A stretch of DNA of 7,727 nt, taken from contig DASYBC010000019.1 of NCBI GenBank assembly GCA_036500965.1, positions 1-7,727 on the forward strand, written 5' to 3'. The notes under the pieces were generated by a model. It saw only the letters and a program-made list of their open reading frames with translations. It made no database searches and was not told the DNA's origin. Made by a program: the position numbers and the translations under genes. Shown here piece by piece: positions 4,948-7,727 of this stretch; positions within the stretch are counted from its first letter, which is position 1, and each line of letters opens with the position of its first letter. Source of the stretch: AP-15 sp036500965. GTDB taxonomy: Bacteria > Pseudomonadota > Alphaproteobacteria > ATCC43930 > CGMCC-115725.

Positions 4948-7331
4948 GCGCCGACCCGAACACTTCCGCCGGCCCCGTCCTCGGCCGTTCGCTGCCGCGG
5001 CTGGAAGACCCGCCGCTGGTCCGCGGCCGCGGCCGGTTCGTCGGCGATATTTCGTTCCCGCATCAGCTCCACATGCGGGTCGTGCGCTCGCCCTATGCCC
5101 ATGCCCGGCTGCGCGCCATCGATGTCGCGGCGGCGCTCGGCGCCCCAGGGGTCGTCGCCGTGTGGACCGCCGCCGATATCGCCGATCTGCCGGCGATCGA
5201 TTTTCGCGACCCGGCGGCCGAGGCGCTGCGCCCTTACCGCCAGCCGCTCTTGGCCGAGGAGCGGTTGCGCTATGTCGGCGAGCCGGCCGCGGCGGTGTTC
5301 GCGACCGATCCCTACTTGGCCGAGGATGCGGCCGACCTGGTCGCGATCGAGGCCGACGAGCTGCCCCCCGTGCTCGACGCCGCGGCGCCGCCGGGCCGCT
5401 TTGCCGAAGGCCTTTCGACCAGCCAGGGCCTTTCGACCAGCCAGGGCCTTTCGACCGAGGCGGTCGAGATGCACGGCGGCTATGGCGAGGTCGAGGCGGC
5501 GTTTGCTTCGGCCCACGCAATCGTGGCCCTCGACCTCGAGATCGGCCGGCACAGCGGCGTCCCATTGGAGCCGCGCGGCGCACTCGCCTATTGGGACGCC
5601 TCACGCGACGTGCTGGAGCTGTACGGCGCCGCCAAGGTGCCGCACCGCAACCGCGACGCCTTGGCGCGGATGTTCGGGCGCGCTGCCGCCGCCGTGGTGC
5701 TGAAGGAGGGCAACACCGGCGGCGGTTTTGGCGTCCGCGGCGAGCTCTACCCGGAGGATTTCCTCGTCTGCCTCGCGGCGCTGCGCCTCGAACGGCCGGT
5801 CAAATGGATCGAGGACCGGCGCGAGAATTTGATGGCGGCGAACCATTCGCGCCAGCAGCGCCACCTTGTCCGCGTCGCGGTCGATGCCGAGGGGCACGTG
5901 CTGGCGCTCGACGACGAGTTGTATCTCGACCAGGGCGCCTATGTGCGCACCCACGGCGCCCGCGTCCTCGAGATGACGATCGGCATGCTGCCCGGCCCCT
6001 ACCATATCCCGGCCTACCGCGCCGTGGGCCATTTCCGCCTGACCAACAAGACCCCGGCGGCCACATATCGGGCACCTGGCCGCTACGAAGGCAGCTTTGT
6101 GCGCGAGCGCCTGTTGGACGCGGTGGCCGACCGGCTCGGCCTCGACCGGATCGAGGTGCGGCGCCGCAACCTGATCGCCAAGAGGGAGATGCCGTTCAGC
6201 CGCCCGCTGAGCGCGCTCGGCACCGAGATCGTGTACGATTCCGGCGATTACGCCTTGCTGCTCGACAAGGCGCTGGCGCAGATCGGCTGGGACGCGCTGC
6301 AGACCGAATTGAAACGCCGCCGCGCCGCCGGCGAGCTGGTCGGCGCCGGGCTCGGCATTTTCGTCGACAAGGGCGGGCTCGGCCCGGCCGACGGCGCCCG
6401 TGTCACGGTCGACACCACCGGTGCGGTCGAATTGGTGACCGGCGGCTCCAACGTCGGGCAGGGTTTCGCGACGGCGATGGCGCAGATCTGCGCCGATGCG
6501 CTCGGCGTCGATTACCGCCGCGTGCGGGTCGTCTACGGGCAGACCGACCGCATCCAATACGGCATCGGCGCGCACGCCTCGCGCGCCTCGGTGATGACCG
6601 GCGGCGCCACCCACGCGGCAACCCTGAAATTGCGCGAGAAGGCGCTCGACATGGCCGCGTCATTGCTGCAGGCGGCACCGGGCGAGCTCAATATTGAGGA
6701 CGGCGTCGTGGTGCATCGCGGCAGGCCCGGCGGCCCGTCGATCGCCTTGGGGGAGATCGCGCGCCATCTGGCGCCGGACTCCCCGGTGCTCGGCGACCGC
6801 GACCCCGGGCTTTGCGCCGAAGGCTGGTTCCGCACCTCGCACATGACCTATCCCTATGGCGTGCAGATCGCTGTCGTGCGGGTCGATGGCGACACCGGGC
6901 AAGCGGCGGTCGAGCGCTACCTCTGCGCCTATGACATCGGCCGCGCGATCAACCCGATGCTGGTCGAGGGGCAGCTGGTCGGCGGCATCGTGCAGGGCTT
7001 GGGCGGCGCCCTTTACGAGGAATTCCGCTACGACGAGCGCGGCGAGCCGCTCTCGGTCACCTTCGCCGACTACTTGATGCCGACCCTGCGCGAAGTCCCG
7101 CCGATCGAAATCCTGCTGACCGAGGACGCACCGAGCCCCTTGAACCCGCTCGGCATCAAGAGTGCCGGCGAAGGCGGCATCACCCCGGTCGGCGCGGTCA
7201 TCGCCGCCGCCATCGACGACGCCCTCACCCTCCCCGGCGCCATCACCCGCCTCCCCGCCACCCCCCAGCGCATCAAAGCCCTGCTCCGCGCCGCAGCCCA
7301 GCGCGCCCGCCCGGTTGCCGCTGAGGGATAG
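4944..7331 (+). CDS. Molybdenum hydroxylase molybdopterin-binding (large, CoxL-like) subunit, not form I CO dehydrogenase
   Basis: This 795-aa catalytic subunit hydroxylates its substrate with oxygen from water at a Mo-molybdopterin (probably cytosine dinucleotide) centre. The N-terminal hammerhead domain (about residues 15-150) begins with GRSLPRLEDPPLVRGRGRFV. The Mo-binding domains follow, with GGGFGVRGE at 259-267, ATYRAPGR at 373-380, the GSNVGQGFATAMAQ segment, and GIKSAGEGG at 737-745 whose Glu743 is the expected catalytic base. The substrate loop is ATYRAPGR, not AYxCSFR of form I CO dehydrogenase; the Cys position is Ala377. Where family members have a Gln before x-P-H (STQxPH), this protein has Lys231 (GAAKVPH). 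A linker at 156-171 contains a GLSTSQ tandem repeat. Start ATG 4944 overlaps the small-subunit stop (ATGA); the frame is open upstream inside that gene but is not coding there. Related heterotrimers hydroxylate quinolines, nicotine derivatives, purines or aldehydes; the substrate here is undetermined. Confidence 0.95.
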   Translation: MSADPNTSAGPVLGRSLPRLEDPPLVRGRGRFVGDISFPHQLHMRVVRSPYAHARLRAIDVAAALGAPGVVAVWTAADIADLPAIDFRDPAAEALRPYRQPLLAEERLRYVGEPAAAVFATDPYLAEDAADLVAIEADELPPVLDAAAPPGRFAEGLSTSQGLSTSQGLSTEAVEMHGGYGEVEAAFASAHAIVALDLEIGRHSGVPLEPRGALAYWDASRDVLELYGAAKVPHRNRDALARMFGRAAAAVVLKEGNTGGGFGVRGELYPEDFLVCLAALRLERPVKWIEDRRENLMAANHSRQQRHLVRVAVDAEGHVLALDDELYLDQGAYVRTHGARVLEMTIGMLPGPYHIPAYRAVGHFRLTNKTPAATYRAPGRYEGSFVRERLLDAVADRLGLDRIEVRRRNLIAKREMPFSRPLSALGTEIVYDSGDYALLLDKALAQIGWDALQTELKRRRAAGELVGAGLGIFVDKGGLGPADGARVTVDTTGAVELVTGGSNVGQGFATAMAQICADALGVDYRRVRVVYGQTDRIQYGIGAHASRASVMTGGATHAATLKLREKALDMAASLLQAAPGELNIEDGVVVHRGRPGGPSIALGEIARHLAPDSPVLGDRDPGLCAEGWFRTSHMTYPYGVQIAVVRVDGDTGQAAVERYLCAYDIGRAINPMLVEGQLVGGIVQGLGGALYEEFRYDERGEPLSVTFADYLMPTLREVPPIEILLTEDAPSPLNPLGIKSAGEGGITPVGAVIAAAIDDALTLPGAITRLPATPQRIKALLRAAAQRARPVAAEG
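5409..5456 (+). repeat. In-frame 18-bp tandem repeat inside the Mo subunit gene
   Basis: The unit GGCCTTTCGACCAGCCAG occurs exactly twice (5409-5426 and 5427-5444), followed by a partial third copy of 12 bp (5445-5456). The unit is six codons, so it encodes GLSTSQ-GLSTSQ-GLST at residues 156-171 without breaking the frame. It lies in the linker between the N-terminal hammerhead domain and the first Mo-binding domain. Identical copies at the DNA level, including synonymous positions, point to recent slippage duplication. Confidence 0.97.
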
Positions 7332-7422
7332 AGGAGGGGAGCTTCGGTTTCCGGCCCTCTGCTGTCGTTCGTGCCGACCGGTGAAATTCGGCGCTGATGC
7401 CCCATCACCGTCACTGCCCGCA

Positions 7423-7727
7423 TCAAGCGCCAGGTGCTGTCGTGACCGGCACCGCCACCGGGGCGCTCGCCTCGGCGTCCTGCGGCACCGCCTTGCCATG
7501 TGTCTCGCGAGCGAGGAACGTGAAAGCCAGCCCGATCACCAAGCCGCAGCACGCGAGGAACATGAAGGCCGGGAATACTGCCGCCGCGGTTGCCGCCGGC
7601 TTCAGCACGTTGCCGGTGCCGGCGATGACTGCAAGGCTCAACGGCCCGAGAATCTTGCCGACACCGTTCGCTCCCTGGCCGAGGCCTGAGGCTCGCGCCC
7701 CCATGCGCACGCCATAGGCTTCGGGCG
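7423..7727 (-). CDS. MFS transporter, C-terminal part
   Basis: The - strand frame is open from the window edge to the stop at 7423-7425 and gives about 101 residues; the start lies beyond 7727. The visible part reads PEAYGVRMGARASGLGQGANGVGKILGP, matching the conserved pre-TM11 region of major facilitator proteins (P-E-x-Y-x-x-R-x-R-x-x-G...G.G..G). Two hydrophobic segments follow: ILGPLSLAVIAG (TM11) and FPAFMFLACCGLVIGLAFTF (TM12). The ARETHGK ending resembles the 'PETKGR' that closes the sugar-porter and aromatic-acid-transporter branches. It is a 12-TM inner-membrane symporter or exporter fragment. It converges on the Mo subunit gene with a 91-bp gap, so it is transcribed separately from the + strand cluster. 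A role in uptake of the cluster's substrate is possible but rests only on proximity. Confidence 0.85.
   Translation of the reverse strand, partial: PEAYGVRMGARASGLGQGANGVGKILGPLSLAVIAGTGNVLKPAATAAAVFPAFMFLACCGLVIGLAFTFLARETHGKAVPQDAEASAPVAVPVTTAPGA

Noticed and set aside
4895..6697. A 600-codon + strand open frame overlapping the Mo subunit in another frame
   Set aside because: The translation is an Arg/Pro/Gly-rich low-complexity product of codon bias, whereas the 4944-7331 frame has all the Mo-subunit motifs.
4944..7331. Aerobic carbon monoxide dehydrogenase (coxMSL)
   Set aside because: Gene order and folds match, but the large subunit lacks the AYxCSFR active-site loop that defines form I CO dehydrogenase; it reads ATYRAPGR instead.
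7332..7422. Possible terminator hairpins between the convergent genes (GAGGG 7334-7338 with CCCTC 7355-7359; CGGTGA 7379-7384 with TCACCG 7405-7410)
   Set aside because: The stems are only 5-6 bp with loops of 16-20 nt and no T-tract follows, so neither is a credible intrinsic terminator.

Overview
The window is GC-rich, densely coding DNA with a strongly GC-biased third codon position. The protein families, and two intergenic palindromic repeats of a type common in GC-rich proteobacteria, suggest an alphaproteobacterium, perhaps a Rhodospirillales- or Hyphomicrobiales-like lineage. No rRNA, housekeeping gene or other taxonomic marker is present, so this placement is an inference.

Layout: six genes lie head to tail on the + strand. 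(1) 1-279 is the 3' end of a ring-hydroxylating dioxygenase small (beta) subunit gene, cut by the window edge. (2) 346-1737 is the Rieske-type large (alpha) subunit, preceded by a near-perfect 38-bp palindrome at 290-327. (3) 1813-3435 is an FAD-dependent GMC-family alcohol dehydrogenase/oxidase. (4) After a 154-bp spacer holding a second repeat-like element comes a three-subunit molybdenum hydroxylase of the xanthine dehydrogenase/CO dehydrogenase superfamily in the order FAD subunit (3590-4465), [2Fe-2S] subunit (4462-4947), Mo subunit (4944-7331). These three are joined by two ATGA stop/start overlaps. (5) On the - strand, the end of an MFS transporter (7423-7727, cut by the edge) converges on the cluster.

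Together this looks like a catabolic cluster for an aromatic or N-heteroaromatic compound. A water-derived hydroxylation by the Mo enzyme, O2-dependent ring dihydroxylation by the Rieske enzyme and alcohol oxidation by the GMC enzyme would fit one route, with the MFS protein possibly importing the substrate. The substrate cannot be read from the sequence. The Mo subunit is not a form I CO dehydrogenase, because it lacks the AYxCSFR loop. The dioxygenase's ferredoxin and reductase, and the Mo-enzyme maturation factors, are not in the window.

Points worth a second look: the two palindromic elements, both of which give false N-terminal extensions if the longest reading frame is taken; an in-frame 18-bp tandem repeat inside the Mo subunit gene; the beta-before-alpha gene order; and family-atypical residues at the active sites of the alpha, GMC and Mo subunits.
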